A stretch of DNA of 64,000 bases from Streptomyces sp. NBC_01214 (lineage in GTDB: Bacteria > Actinomycetota > Actinomycetes > Streptomycetales > Streptomycetaceae). Where the stretch lies: contig NZ_JAPEOS010000002.1 in the NCBI RefSeq assembly GCF_026340975.1, positions 1,857,001-1,921,000 on the forward strand, given 5' to 3'. Made by a program: the position numbers and the translations under genes. Below are positions 18,501-26,804 of this stretch, piece after piece (within the stretch, counting starts at the first letter, position 1; each line of letters opens with the position of its first letter). Under the pieces are notes generated by a model. It did no database searches, had not been told where the DNA came from, and saw only the letters and a list, made by a program, of their open reading frames with translations.

Positions 18501-20034
18501 CACCACGGGCTTCTCCGTCCTCATCGAGCGGAACACGCCCATTCCGACCCAGGAGTCGAAGACCTACACCACGACCCGGGACCTCCAGACGGAGGTGGAG
18601 GTCAAGGTCTACATCGGCCGGATCGAGCCCCGTTCGCTGGTGGGGGTGCTGCGGCTGACGGGCATCCCGCCGGTCGCGCGCGGAGTGCCGCAGATCGAAG
18701 TGACCTTCGGCTTCGACAGGAGCTGCGTCCTGACGGTCACGGCGCGCGACACGGTGACCGGGAACAGCAGCTCGGCCGAGTTCACCGAGACGACCCTGCT
18801 CGCACCGAGCGAGATCGAGACGATGTCGCGACGGCATACTGTCCAGCACGAACTGGAGGAACTGCGGCGCGCCCTGCGCGAGCTGGTCGAGGCAGCGGCC
18901 GGGCTCGGCGACTGCGAGCCGCTCTGCCACGAGTTCCGCGAGCGCCTGAGCGCCCACCGGCCGTCCCGCCGGGCCCTGGATCCGGCCACACAGGGCCTGC
19001 TCGCCGAGATGTACGGCCCGCAGTCGGCCGAGCTGGAGGGCGAACTCCTCTCCCTGCGCGCCCCGTTGCTGGATCTGCTGGCCACCGCGCGGGACCACCT
19101 GTCCCAGCCGGTCCTGGCGGAACGGGCAGCCGCGGGAGCGCACCTCGCCCACCAGCTCGGGGTGCACCTCGACGCCATGCGGCAGGGCATGGCCCGGCTG
19201 ACGCGCTGGAACGGCGTGCTCGCGGCCCTCGCCGCCGTGGACAGCGACCCGCTGGCGCGCTTCCGCGCGCTGCACGACGCCGGTGACCACGGCCGGGCGC
19301 TGCTCGCGCTGGAAGAACTGGCCGAGCCGCTCACCGACCCCGACGACCTCCGGCGACGGCTGCACAGCCTCGCCGGCGCCGGGGACGTAGCGGGCTACCG
19401 GCGGACGCTGCTGGCCGACGCGGCCCCACTGCGCGCGGTCGTGCTCGACCCCGAAGACCCCACGGCGTTCGTGGCATCGGCCAGGTCCGCCCTGGTGCGG
19501 GTGGCGGACGGCAGCGGAAACGAGGGCAGCGGCTTCCTGATCTCGGACCGCCACGTCCTGACCAGCCGGCGGTGGTCGGCGCAGGACCCCGAGGGGATGA
19601 CGGTACGGCTGGTCGAAGGGGACCGGGCCGTGCGCCGGGTCTTCCTCGCCGACTCCTCCTCCATCGCCACGGCCGTGCTGCTCCTGGCCGAGCCGGTGCA
19701 GGCGGCGCCGCTGCGCCTGGGCTTCCCCCGGCTCGTCCACATCGGCGACCTCGTCTGGGCTGCCCCGGACCCGGACGACGCACTGGTGCCCGGCATCGTC
19801 GAGAAGTTCGAGGTCTTCCCGGAACAGCGACTCCAGTTGTTCAAGACCAATCTGGGACTGCCCCCCGAAGCGGCCGGCGGCCCCCTGCTGAACGAGCTCG
19901 GCGAGGTGATCGGCACGCTGGCCCTGCGCGCGGAGTCGGAGCCCGCCTTCGCCGTCACGACCGACTCGCTGGCCGGCCTGCTCGCGAGCGCCGGATTCGG
20001 TCTGACCGGCGCGGCGGGCGGAGACGGCGGGTGA
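15541..20034 (+). CDS. Giant Hsp70 fusion: helical repeat region, DnaK-like ATPase, inactive trypsin-like domain
   Basis: A 1497-residue protein. Residues 1 to about 570 are Ala/Leu/Arg-rich helices with repeated AxxxxxxAGDxxxA patterns like TPR repeats. Residues of about 585-960 are an Hsp70 ATPase: phosphate-1 GLDLGTHSC (Asp590), phosphate-2 VVDLGAGTLDVS (Asp785) and adenosine motif LVGGPML (near 919). A substrate-binding region with VTPFDLGIAV follows, then helices (about 1090-1250). Residues of about 1315-1490 resemble a trypsin fold, but the catalytic His position is Arg (VLTSRRW, 1344) and the Ser position is Ala (EAAGGP, 1445), so it is probably not a protease. The stop overlaps the kinase start by GTGA, tying the two together. 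GAGGA precedes the GTG start. Confidence 0.85.
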   Translation: MWLNRSSDGRPRSLRKALKVVEQTFRPALLTGRDLDQAAEAFGRALVEALDHDPALAADLLERPGRRLPAEGYAAALGPARRAALHEVVGHGDRTVLTVIAEAAGRAGDLALERAAGGRLAVLAGEQDTADSLVSLLRRRQDAGLLDLDTATQALRAYTARAALAHDAALWGAFFDHLADPLVPDLYPVKLFLGRGGDAVRLADNPVRKREALDCCAASQHLDDVLAALELARTEGWSERARDFHERAGELLLAAGRPAEALAHCEQAGRRDLVSHCHEQLGDHRSALAACPAQEPDRLASLAAACHPDIDDQVQRGDRIAALGLVSDILGQLERAARPTERVAGAAAELQGLRAAVVAVERRRLDDLLRRAPAEDRPTVHLEWSRFEEAAGHPAEAAGHAEDAGDLYRAHTLFRKAERFGDADRVLKSEDSAEGRAARAASREAGGDLLGAARLHEQDGRYEEAVVLYGRADDASAAARCLIRWKGEEAIEDPRLAPFLRRTGDIAELVERCLDAIERRGRDSAAPGLLRSLVEQDDAAVPELQRERVGWALDAIGAVGRKAFEERAAEWAQRARAETDARFAAVWGLDLGTHSCVAALYDAHREQPVICPDGANSQFASTLTVTEGREEIVGLTGDQIFAPWVVGHISASKRRMGDGMSYTILERSYRPEEVAARLIAHARTLVEKHLAGQVRERLGELAREALGQVRDDWLDWAAEHHDLTLKRDEVILTIPAYFLNNAKHATRSACEIAGVKARRLIHEPTAACLAAAAQRRLSGEVTVVDLGAGTLDVSAMEVQGNRYQVRNILGDNEYGGYDFDRIVADELARRLRARGLEVPKTGRARRRLELAAEHLKIALSSQREAEYTLNAYLGQAEVRLELTRDELAVLLADSLRTLRDVCERMMDERGLPPDHLVLVGGPMLSPLISGTVEEVFEADRTVLSDARTAVAYGAALEGAVLSGHLKEIRLEDVTPFDLGIAVAEADGTTGFSVLIERNTPIPTQESKTYTTTRDLQTEVEVKVYIGRIEPRSLVGVLRLTGIPPVARGVPQIEVTFGFDRSCVLTVTARDTVTGNSSSAEFTETTLLAPSEIETMSRRHTVQHELEELRRALRELVEAAAGLGDCEPLCHEFRERLSAHRPSRRALDPATQGLLAEMYGPQSAELEGELLSLRAPLLDLLATARDHLSQPVLAERAAAGAHLAHQLGVHLDAMRQGMARLTRWNGVLAALAAVDSDPLARFRALHDAGDHGRALLALEELAEPLTDPDDLRRRLHSLAGAGDVAGYRRTLLADAAPLRAVVLDPEDPTAFVASARSALVRVADGSGNEGSGFLISDRHVLTSRRWSAQDPEGMTVRLVEGDRAVRRVFLADSSSIATAVLLLAEPVQAAPLRLGFPRLVHIGDLVWAAPDPDDALVPGIVEKFEVFPEQRLQLFKTNLGLPPEAAGGPLLNELGEVIGTLALRAESEPAFAVTTDSLAGLLASAGFGLTGAAGGDGG

Positions 20035-21389
20035 GCCCGGTGACCGGCGCCACGGACGGCCGGCTGCTCGACGGGCGCTACCGGCTGCGCGTGCTGCTGG
20101 GGGCGGGCGGGATGGGCGAGGTGTGGCGCGCCCACGACGAACTGCTCGACCGGGAGGTCGCGCTCAAGCTGATCCACCCCGCCGCGGCGCAGGACACGCA
20201 CTTCCGGGCCCGGTTCGAGCGCGAGGCCAGTTTCACCGCACGGCTGGCCGGCGACCCGCACATCGTCACGGTCTACGACTTCAGGAAGGACCCCTGCTAC
20301 CACGTGGTGATGGAGCTGGTCGAGGGCAGCTCGCTGGACACCCTGGTCCGCGGCGCGCCGCCGCCCCTGACCGACGTACTCGCATGGGCCCGCCAGATCT
20401 GTGCCGCGCTGCACACCGCGCACGCGAAGGAGATCGTCCACCGGGACCTCAAGCCGTCGAACGTCATCCTGACCCGGACCGGAACGGTCAAGGTCGTGGA
20501 CTTCGGCATCGCCGCGCTGCTGCCCGGAGCCGCGCCGGGCAGCCGGGGCCTGACCAAACTGACGGTGAGCGGGCACTTCCTCGGAAGCCCGCCCTACGCC
20601 TCCCCGGAACAGATCCAGGGCGTGGCGGTCGACGCCCGCACCGACCTCTACTCGCTCGGCTGCCTCCTGTACGAACTGGTCACAGGGGCACCGCCGTTCG
20701 GAAACGGAGCGGTCCACTCCGTCCTGGCCCGGCACCTCCACGAACCTCCGCCCCCACCGACGGAGCTCCGCGCCGACCTGCCCGTCGGCCTGGAACGGCT
20801 CATCCTCGATCTGCTGGCCAAGGACCGCGAGGCCCGGCCGCCGGACGCCGCGGCCGTCGACGGACGGCTCCGGCAACTGGAGGCGCCCCGCGGCTACACG
20901 CCCACGCTGGCCGACCCGCTCGCAGACGCGGACGTCCCGCGATCGACGGACGGCGGGACGTTCCCGGCCGCCGCGCTGCACCTCGCGCGGGTCTTCGACT
21001 TCCGGGGGCCCGACGGAGCGCCCGTCATCGCGCCCGACCGCGAACACGTGACCTCCGCCGAGGAGTGCGCCGTCCTGCTCAGGTTGCTCAGGGAGGCTCC
21101 CGTGGCCCTGCACGGCCTCGTCCCGGAACCGGACCGCCTTGATCCGGCCCGGAGCAGGGTGGTGCCCGCCGGTTTCCGCACCGACGGCCTCTGGGTCTGG
21201 TCCGACCAGATCGCCTACTACCTCGAGCGCTACCGGTGCGCCCCGGACCCGGCCCTGCGCCACCACCTCGCGCAGCGCGCCCCGCAGCGGCCGGACGTTC
21301 CGGCACGGCTCCTGAGCGCTGCCGGAATGCTCGTACGGGGCGAGCCCCGGGGATCGCTGACCGGTCGACCGGCCGCCGATGCCCGGTAG
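20031..21389 (+). CDS. Serine/threonine protein kinase coupled to the Hsp70 fusion
   Basis: A 452-residue kinase of the bacterial PknB type without an obvious membrane segment. All key motifs are present: glycine loop GAGGMGEV, Lys46 in VALKLI, HRDLKPSN (Asp139), DFG (157-159) and SPPYASPEQ. After the kinase core (about 290) come a Pro-rich link and a C-terminal domain with LARVFDFRGPDG and DGLWVWSDQIAYYLERY, which I do not recognise and which may bind the partner. The GTG start overlaps the stop of the Hsp70 gene. The likely role is phosphorylation of the Hsp70 protein or its clients in the cytosol (inference from coupling). Confidence 0.88.
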   Translation: MSPVTGATDGRLLDGRYRLRVLLGAGGMGEVWRAHDELLDREVALKLIHPAAAQDTHFRARFEREASFTARLAGDPHIVTVYDFRKDPCYHVVMELVEGSSLDTLVRGAPPPLTDVLAWARQICAALHTAHAKEIVHRDLKPSNVILTRTGTVKVVDFGIAALLPGAAPGSRGLTKLTVSGHFLGSPPYASPEQIQGVAVDARTDLYSLGCLLYELVTGAPPFGNGAVHSVLARHLHEPPPPPTELRADLPVGLERLILDLLAKDREARPPDAAAVDGRLRQLEAPRGYTPTLADPLADADVPRSTDGGTFPAAALHLARVFDFRGPDGAPVIAPDREHVTSAEECAVLLRLLREAPVALHGLVPEPDRLDPARSRVVPAGFRTDGLWVWSDQIAYYLERYRCAPDPALRHHLAQRAPQRPDVPARLLSAAGMLVRGEPRGSLTGRPAADAR

Positions 21390-21418
21390 TCCGCCGCCTC
21401 GACCCGAAGGACCCGGGC

Positions 21419-22153
21419 TCAGGTCCCCGGGCGGCTGCCGAGGGCGGTGGCCAGGGCCCGGGCCTGGTCCGGCGTGATGCCGAGGGCGAGCGGTACCCGG
21501 CGGGGGCTGTACGGGGACGAGCAGACGGCGATCGGATGGTCGCCGGTCACGGTCCACCGGGGTCCGCCGGCCGGGTCCGGCTCGCCGAGCAGCATCGCGG
21601 CCAGAGCGCCGGTGGCCTCCGGCCGGATCCCGCAACGGGACAGCGCGCGGGCCACGGTGTCGTACGCCTCGCCGGGCAGGTCGGCGTCGCCGAGCACGGG
21701 CAGCAGCAGGAGGAGGCGCTCGGACGGATCGGTCAGCCCCGCACCGCCTTCCCGGGTGCTCGTGGCGAGCGCGAGGAGCTCGGTCCAGGACAGGCCGGGG
21801 CCGGCCCCGTCGGCACCGCACTGGCCGAGATGGCCGAGGCGCCCCCACTCGGGATGGTGGACGAAGAAGTCGACGTCGTTCTGGTCCTCCCCGTTGGCGT
21901 AGACGGCGTAGACCGTGTGCCCGCCGTCGCAGCAGACCCTCAGGACGGGCCAGGGCTGCTCGGGGTCGCCGAGCCGCTCCACCATGGCGTCGTAGGCCGC
22001 CGCGTCCACCCCGTACGGTTCGACCGGTTCACCGGGATCGCCCATCGTCAGCAGGACGTGAGCCAGCCAGAACGCGGGGTCCTTCGCGAGGTCCTCACTC
22101 GCGACCAACTCGCTGCCTTGCAGGTACTCGGGGACGTGCACGCCGATGCTCAT
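21419..22153 (-). CDS. Hypothetical protein
   Basis: Encodes 244 residues, soluble, with no signal or membrane segment. Seen are an acidic N-terminal half with ASEDLAKDPAFWLAHVLLTMGDPGEP, an Asp-rich NGEDQNDVDFFVHHPEWGRLG segment, and a C-terminal GITPDQARALATALG helix. I do not recognise the family. It is convergent with the kinase (29 bases apart) and precedes another hypothetical gene on the same strand by 24 bases, which suggests these two are read as a pair. Confidence 0.65.
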   Translation of the reverse strand: MSIGVHVPEYLQGSELVASEDLAKDPAFWLAHVLLTMGDPGEPVEPYGVDAAAYDAMVERLGDPEQPWPVLRVCCDGGHTVYAVYANGEDQNDVDFFVHHPEWGRLGHLGQCGADGAGPGLSWTELLALATSTREGGAGLTDPSERLLLLLPVLGDADLPGEAYDTVARALSRCGIRPEATGALAAMLLGEPDPAGGPRWTVTGDHPIAVCSSPYSPRRVPLALGITPDQARALATALGSRPGT

Positions 22154-22177
22154 GCGAGGAGGGTAGGCCGACGCGGG

Positions 22178-22630
22178 TCAGACGATGACCCGGACGGCGT
22201 CCGGTTTGGGGAAGGGCATCCGCACCCAGCCCGCCGGCCAGCCCCCGTCGTAGGAGTCCCCTGGTTCGATCCCGAGCAGTCGGGGGAAGCGCCACAGCCA
22301 CCACTGCTCCTCGCCGCCGCGGCCGGGCCACGCGATGGTCGCCGCGCGGAACCGCCCGTCGAGTTCGTCGAGCACCGGCTGCCGGGCCGATCGGAACTGC
22401 GGGGGCAGGAGGGGCCAGACGCGGGCCAGTCTGGTCCGGCACCAGATCTCGTAGTCGAAATCGTCGAGGCACCACGCGTAGCCCTCCTCCACGCCCGCCA
22501 CCTGGTGGCCCCAGTAATCGAGCAACGCGGAGAACGTGCAGGGCTGGCCGCCGTCCCAGCGGTCGGCGTCGGCCGCGACCATGGCCGCGTGCACGGCCGC
22601 GTCCTCGTGCTCCTGCGTGGCCATGCGCAT
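22178..22630 (-). CDS. Hypothetical protein
   Basis: A 150-residue soluble protein rich in Trp (WDGGQP, YWGH, WPLLPPQFR, EEQWWLWRFPRLLGIEPGDSYDGGWPAGW). An open frame continues upstream through the tRNA-like gene, so I use the first ATG after that gene. A second ATG lies 6 bases on, and neither has a clear ribosome site. It lies upstream of the hypothetical gene ending at 21419, on the same strand. I do not recognise a domain. Confidence 0.6.
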   Translation of the reverse strand: MRMATQEHEDAAVHAAMVAADADRWDGGQPCTFSALLDYWGHQVAGVEEGYAWCLDDFDYEIWCRTRLARVWPLLPPQFRSARQPVLDELDGRFRAATIAWPGRGGEEQWWLWRFPRLLGIEPGDSYDGGWPAGWVRMPFPKPDAVRVIV

Positions 22631-22675
22631 CCCGTCCGTGCGTCCGAAACCGGTGAAACAGGTGAAGCAGGTGAG

Positions 22676-22753
22676 GGCGGCGAGGGCAGGATTCGAACCT
22701 ACGTCCACCCGGAGTGCGAGCCGGGCGCTCCTCCACAGAGCTTCCTCGCCGCC
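22676..22753 (-). tRNA. tRNA-like gene with over-long acceptor helix
   Basis: The minus strand reads a T-arm GTAGG-TTCGAAT-CCTGC, perfect for tRNA. The ends pair as GGCGGCGAGG with CCTCGCCGCC, giving a 10-bp acceptor helix (11 with the flanking G-C at 22754/22675) instead of 7. A D-like arm GCTC/GAGC with a 7-base loop follows. The anticodon arm is GCCCGG/CCGGGT with an 8-base loop CTCGCACT; a forced standard fold would give anticodon CGC with a mismatched stem. No CCA is encoded and there is no long variable arm. It may be an atypical or orphan tRNA, or a decayed one. It lies 46 bases upstream of a hypothetical gene. Confidence 0.5.
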
Positions 22754-22811
22754 GCCCCGATCATCCGCACGCCGGGCCTCCCGGGTCAACGGGATTTCGC
22801 GGCCCCGGGAG

Positions 22812-24185
22812 TCACAGCCATTCCTCGGCCGCCGCGCGCTTGCCGCGGCCCGAGAACACCCCCGCCGACCGCATCGCGCTCGCCATCAGCGGGTCGGCGA
22901 CGGCCACGCCGTGCACCAGCTCCGGCGTGCGCTGGAAGCGGACGGCCTCCGCCGTCGGGCGGGGCGCGGTCCAGCCGCCCGAGACCGGATCCACACCGTG
23001 CCGGGCGCAGGCCGCCTCCACCAGCGAACGCGTGCACTCCTTCTCGCCCCGCAGGACCTCCCAGGGCCGCGGCAGATCCGCCCACACGTACGTGTCGGGG
23101 TGCAGCCCGCCGCCGCTCCTGCGGTGCCAGGCGGCCACGTCGGCCGCCATCAGCCGCGGGACCTTGCCCGGGCAGACCCGGTCCAGGACCTCCTCCTGGC
23201 CCAGTTCGGTCATCAGGGCGAACCAGTGCGCGCGGGCGATGCCCCAGGCCTGCGCCGCCTGGTTCCACGTCGAGGAGTCGTCGCCCCGCCGCACCACCAT
23301 GCTCGTCGCCTCGAAGCCGGAGCGGTTCCACGCGTCCTCCAGCAGCTCGGCCACCTCGCGCAGGAAGCGGTTCCACCGCACCAGCAGCCGGATCAGCTCC
23401 TGGTCGGACAGGTGCCCGAGCACCTCGCGGGTCGGATGGACGTGCGCCACGGCGAACCAGTCGGTCCGTTCGGGCGCCGCGCGCAGGCGCCCCAGGAGCG
23501 CGTCGGCGACCTCGTCGTACGGGCGGCGCTGCGCGGTGTTGGTGAAGACGCTGCGCATGTGGGCGCGGGCGGTGAGGTACGCGATGAACGCGGCGGTGTC
23601 GGGGTCCGCGCCGAACACCTCGTACGGCAGCGCGTGCGCGAGCGCGCCCTTGCCGGTCATCGTGACCTCGCGGCGGCGTTGTTCGTGCAGGAGCCGGGCC
23701 AGCTTCGCCTCCATCCGCCGCAGCAGCCGGAACCGCTTGTTGTACTGACGCTTGGACAGCTCGCCGATGCCGGCTTCGTCCCGCTCCATCCGGTTCAGCC
23801 GGTCCAGGCCGAAGTCGTTCTCCCCGTACCGGCGGTGGATCTCCTCGCCGGCCCGGCGGATGACCGCCTCGATTTCGGCCGGATCGTCCCCGGCCCCTGC
23901 GGGGAGTTCGGGAACGGACGCGAACAGCGCCGTGGCGCGGGCGAGCTGGCGCTGCGCGCCGACGGGCGCGGCGAACTCCTCCAGCATGGAGGTGTATCCG
24001 TGCCAGATCCTGCGCAGGGAGTGCTGGGAGGCCTTCTCCAGGGCCTCGGAGGTGGCGGGATCGGGAGCGACCTGACGGGCGGCGAACAGATCCTGGATCA
24101 GCTGGGCGATGTCCTCGGGGCGTCTGCGGAGCCCCAGCGAGGCGTGCAACTCGCGGACCAACTGCTCGGCACGGTGCGACGGCAT
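22812..24185 (-). CDS. Conserved hypothetical protein
   Basis: Encodes 457 residues, mostly helical, with no membrane span. The N-terminus (RAEQLVRELHASLGLRRRPEDIAQLIQDLF) is helical and leads to a long charged region (RRAGEEIHRRYGENDFGLDRLNRMERDEAG) and a later TWNQAAQAWGIARAHWFALMTELGQEEVLDRVCPGK. I do not recognise it. The ATG at 24185 begins the conserved-looking helix and the longer open frame upstream is antisense to cvnA. It is divergent from the conservon, with 228 bases between starts, so both promoters lie there. Confidence 0.7.
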   Translation of the reverse strand: MPSHRAEQLVRELHASLGLRRRPEDIAQLIQDLFAARQVAPDPATSEALEKASQHSLRRIWHGYTSMLEEFAAPVGAQRQLARATALFASVPELPAGAGDDPAEIEAVIRRAGEEIHRRYGENDFGLDRLNRMERDEAGIGELSKRQYNKRFRLLRRMEAKLARLLHEQRRREVTMTGKGALAHALPYEVFGADPDTAAFIAYLTARAHMRSVFTNTAQRRPYDEVADALLGRLRAAPERTDWFAVAHVHPTREVLGHLSDQELIRLLVRWNRFLREVAELLEDAWNRSGFEATSMVVRRGDDSSTWNQAAQAWGIARAHWFALMTELGQEEVLDRVCPGKVPRLMAADVAAWHRRSGGGLHPDTYVWADLPRPWEVLRGEKECTRSLVEAACARHGVDPVSGGWTAPRPTAEAVRFQRTPELVHGVAVADPLMASAMRSAGVFSGRGKRAAAEEWL

Positions 24186-24413
24186 GGGCCTCACCCTGCC
24201 ACCGGACACCCGTGACCTCCACCGGTTAACCGGCGGCCGCGACCCAAGGGGGCGGCCTTGGTGTCGAGTACGTCGCAGTTCGATTCCGATCCGATCTCTG
24301 GCCTGCGATGATTTCCCGCAACTAGCACGCTTCGGCCCCTGAAGACACCTATCCGAATCTCCGCCATGTCTGGTTATGATCGGCCTCCCGCCGTCCCCCG
24401 CTCGCGAGGACCG

Positions 24414-26804
24414 ATGTCTCCCATAGAACCCGAAGGCATACGACGGCAGTCGACGACCCGTCGGCGGCGTACCGTGCGTCTGCGCACCCTGCTGATCTGG
24501 CTGGCGGTGGTCCCCACCATCGCGATGGGCACCCAAGTGGCGGTGACCGCGGAACGGTTGCTGGACCAGGCGGAGAAGCTGCGGTCCGACGTGGCGGCTG
24601 CCGAACAGGTCGGCGCCCCGCTCTACACGCTCATGATCGACATGCAGGCCGAGCGGACGGCGACCGCCGCCCGGTGGGCGGGCGCCGACGGGTCCGAGGG
24701 CGAACTGCGCGCCCGCCGCGATGCCACGGACCTGGCCGCGGCCGAGTTCCGTCGACTCGCGGTCGACCCCTCGCGGTCCTTCGTGGACGTGACCCGACTG
24801 CTGGAGAAGCTGGCCGGCCACCGGCAGCGCGCGGACACCCGCAACGGCTCCGCCGACAGCACCCTGGCCTACTACTCCGACGTGATCGGCAAGGTCATCC
24901 AGGTCTACCAGCAGGAGTTCAGCCACGCCGAGGACGCCGAACTCGCCCAGGCGAGCCGTCCCGTGGTGTCGATGCTCCAGGCCACGGAGATGGTGGCGCG
25001 CGAGGACACCGTCCTGGCCCTGGCCGGGCCGTCCGGGGACCTGAGCTACGTCGGCTACGACCAGTTCGTCAGTGCCCTGGGCGCCCAGCGGTACCTGCAC
25101 GAGGCGCTGATCGTGCCGCACCTGACGGTCCGGGACCAGCGGGCCTACGAGCGGGTCGTCGGCTCCCCGGAGTGGCAGACCAAGACGCGCATCGAGAGCG
25201 CGGTCCTCTCCGGGCACAAGGACATCGCCACGGGCATCAGGCTCCCCGCCGAGACCGGCGGCTGGTCCGCCGCGCACGCGACCTTCTCGGTGCAGATGAC
25301 CACGCTCAACATCGACCTGGCGCGTTCGGTGCTCGCCCGCGGCGAGGCCAAGGCCGACGAGCTGCAGGCCGAGGTCGCCTGGCTGATCGGGGGCAGCGCC
25401 GGCGGACTGCTGGCCGTCGTGATCGTGGTCGTCTTCACCACCCGGTCGGTGCTCCGCCGCCTGGACGACCTGCACGAACGCACGGTGACCGTCGCCGAGG
25501 AGACCCTTCCCGAGGTCGTCGCCCGGCTCCAGCGCGGGCAGTCCGTGGACCCCGACGCCCTGCCGACCGTGAGCGGGGACCGGGACGAGGTCGGGCGCAT
25601 CAGCGACGCCTTCGCCCGGGCCGTGGCGGTGTCCGTCGACGGACACCGCGAGCTCGCCGCCGAGCGCCACGGGTTCGGCCTGTTCGCCTCGGGCATCGCC
25701 TCGCGCACCGGAAACCTGGTCAGCCGCCAGCTGAGCCTCACCGAGGACCTCCAGGACACCTTCGGCCACGACGAGGCACTGCTCGCCGAGCTGATGCGGG
25801 CCGACCAACTGACGGTCGGCATGCGGCGGCAGATCGAGAACCTGCTCATCCTGGCCGGCGGCGAGGTCCCCGACCCGCACACCGAGCCCATGCGCGTCGC
25901 CGACCTGCTGCGCGAAGCGGCCGCGGAGGTCGAGGACTTCCGGCGCATCGAGCGGCAGGCCCTGGACGAGACCAGCGTCGAACCGAGCGCGATCAGCCAG
26001 ATCAGCCACCTGCTCGCGGAGCTGCTGGACAACGCCACCCGGTTCTCCCCGCCGAAGTCCAAGGTGGTCATCCGCGCCGAACTGGTGACGGACGGGCTGT
26101 CGGTCGAGATCGAGGACCGCGGGCCGCGCGTGAGCCCGGAGCGCTACGAGGAGATGAACGGGCGCCTGCACGAGGCCCCGCCGTACTCCGTGCTGGCGCA
26201 GAACGCGCACCGGCTCGGCCTCTTCGTCGTCGGGCACCTCGCCGACCAGCTCCGTGCGAAGGTCACCCTGCGCCGCTCGGTGTACGGGGGCACCTCGGCG
26301 GTGGTGATCCTGCCCCGGCAGCTGCTGGTGGCGACCGACGCGCAGGCCCCCCGCGAGATCGAGCCGCAGGCCCGGGTCCTGGAGCTGCTCCCGGCCCCGG
26401 CCCCGACCTTGGCCCTGGCCGCCGCCGTGCCGAGCAAGCCCGCGGCGCCCGAGCCCGCCCCGGACCCCGAGCCCGCCCCGGACCCCGAGCCCGCCCCGGT
26501 GCCCGAGCCGGTCGTGCACACGAGCGCCGGGCTGCCGAGCCGCCGTACGAAGGCACCCGCGGCCGTGCCCGCAGCGCCAAAGGCCGTGCCCGTGCCCGCA
26601 CTCGTACCCGCACCCGCGGTCCGCCCGGCCCTCCCCGAGCGCGTCCCGCAGACCCACATCGCCGAACAGCTGCGCGAGCCCCGCGCGCAGGAACGCGTCG
26701 TCCGGCCCGACACCGCGACACCCGAAGAGGTGGCCGATGCCTGGGCGGACTACGAACAGGGGACCCAGACAGTGGAAGAAGAGCTCCGACGGGATCAGCC
26801 ATGA
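24414..26804 (+). CDS. cvnA: Conservon sensor protein CvnA (nitrate-sensor-type histidine kinase-like)
   Basis: A 796-residue membrane sensor. A basic N-terminus leads to TM1 (about residues 30-50), a large outer helical NIT-like sensing region with MIDMQAERTATAARW, then TM2 (about 325-345), a HAMP-like linker and an HATPase with ELLDNATRFSPP. The position where related conservon kinases have the phospho-accepting His (DHLxxRMRR) reads ADQLTVGMRRQ, with Gln465, so His autophosphorylation is doubtful. The C-terminal 150 residues are a Pro/Ala/Glu linker with PAPDPEP repeats. The ATG at 24414 has GAGG just upstream; another ATG lies at 24366. It heads cvnABCD and overlaps cvnB by ATGA. Confidence 0.88.
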   Translation: MSPIEPEGIRRQSTTRRRRTVRLRTLLIWLAVVPTIAMGTQVAVTAERLLDQAEKLRSDVAAAEQVGAPLYTLMIDMQAERTATAARWAGADGSEGELRARRDATDLAAAEFRRLAVDPSRSFVDVTRLLEKLAGHRQRADTRNGSADSTLAYYSDVIGKVIQVYQQEFSHAEDAELAQASRPVVSMLQATEMVAREDTVLALAGPSGDLSYVGYDQFVSALGAQRYLHEALIVPHLTVRDQRAYERVVGSPEWQTKTRIESAVLSGHKDIATGIRLPAETGGWSAAHATFSVQMTTLNIDLARSVLARGEAKADELQAEVAWLIGGSAGGLLAVVIVVVFTTRSVLRRLDDLHERTVTVAEETLPEVVARLQRGQSVDPDALPTVSGDRDEVGRISDAFARAVAVSVDGHRELAAERHGFGLFASGIASRTGNLVSRQLSLTEDLQDTFGHDEALLAELMRADQLTVGMRRQIENLLILAGGEVPDPHTEPMRVADLLREAAAEVEDFRRIERQALDETSVEPSAISQISHLLAELLDNATRFSPPKSKVVIRAELVTDGLSVEIEDRGPRVSPERYEEMNGRLHEAPPYSVLAQNAHRLGLFVVGHLADQLRAKVTLRRSVYGGTSAVVILPRQLLVATDAQAPREIEPQARVLELLPAPAPTLALAAAVPSKPAAPEPAPDPEPAPDPEPAPVPEPVVHTSAGLPSRRTKAPAAVPAAPKAVPVPALVPAPAVRPALPERVPQTHIAEQLREPRAQERVVRPDTATPEEVADAWADYEQGTQTVEEELRRDQP

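Noticed and set aside
22631..22789. Coding extension of the hypothetical gene through the tRNA-like sequence
   Set aside because: The frame passes through the tRNA-like helices; the first ATG after them is preferred.
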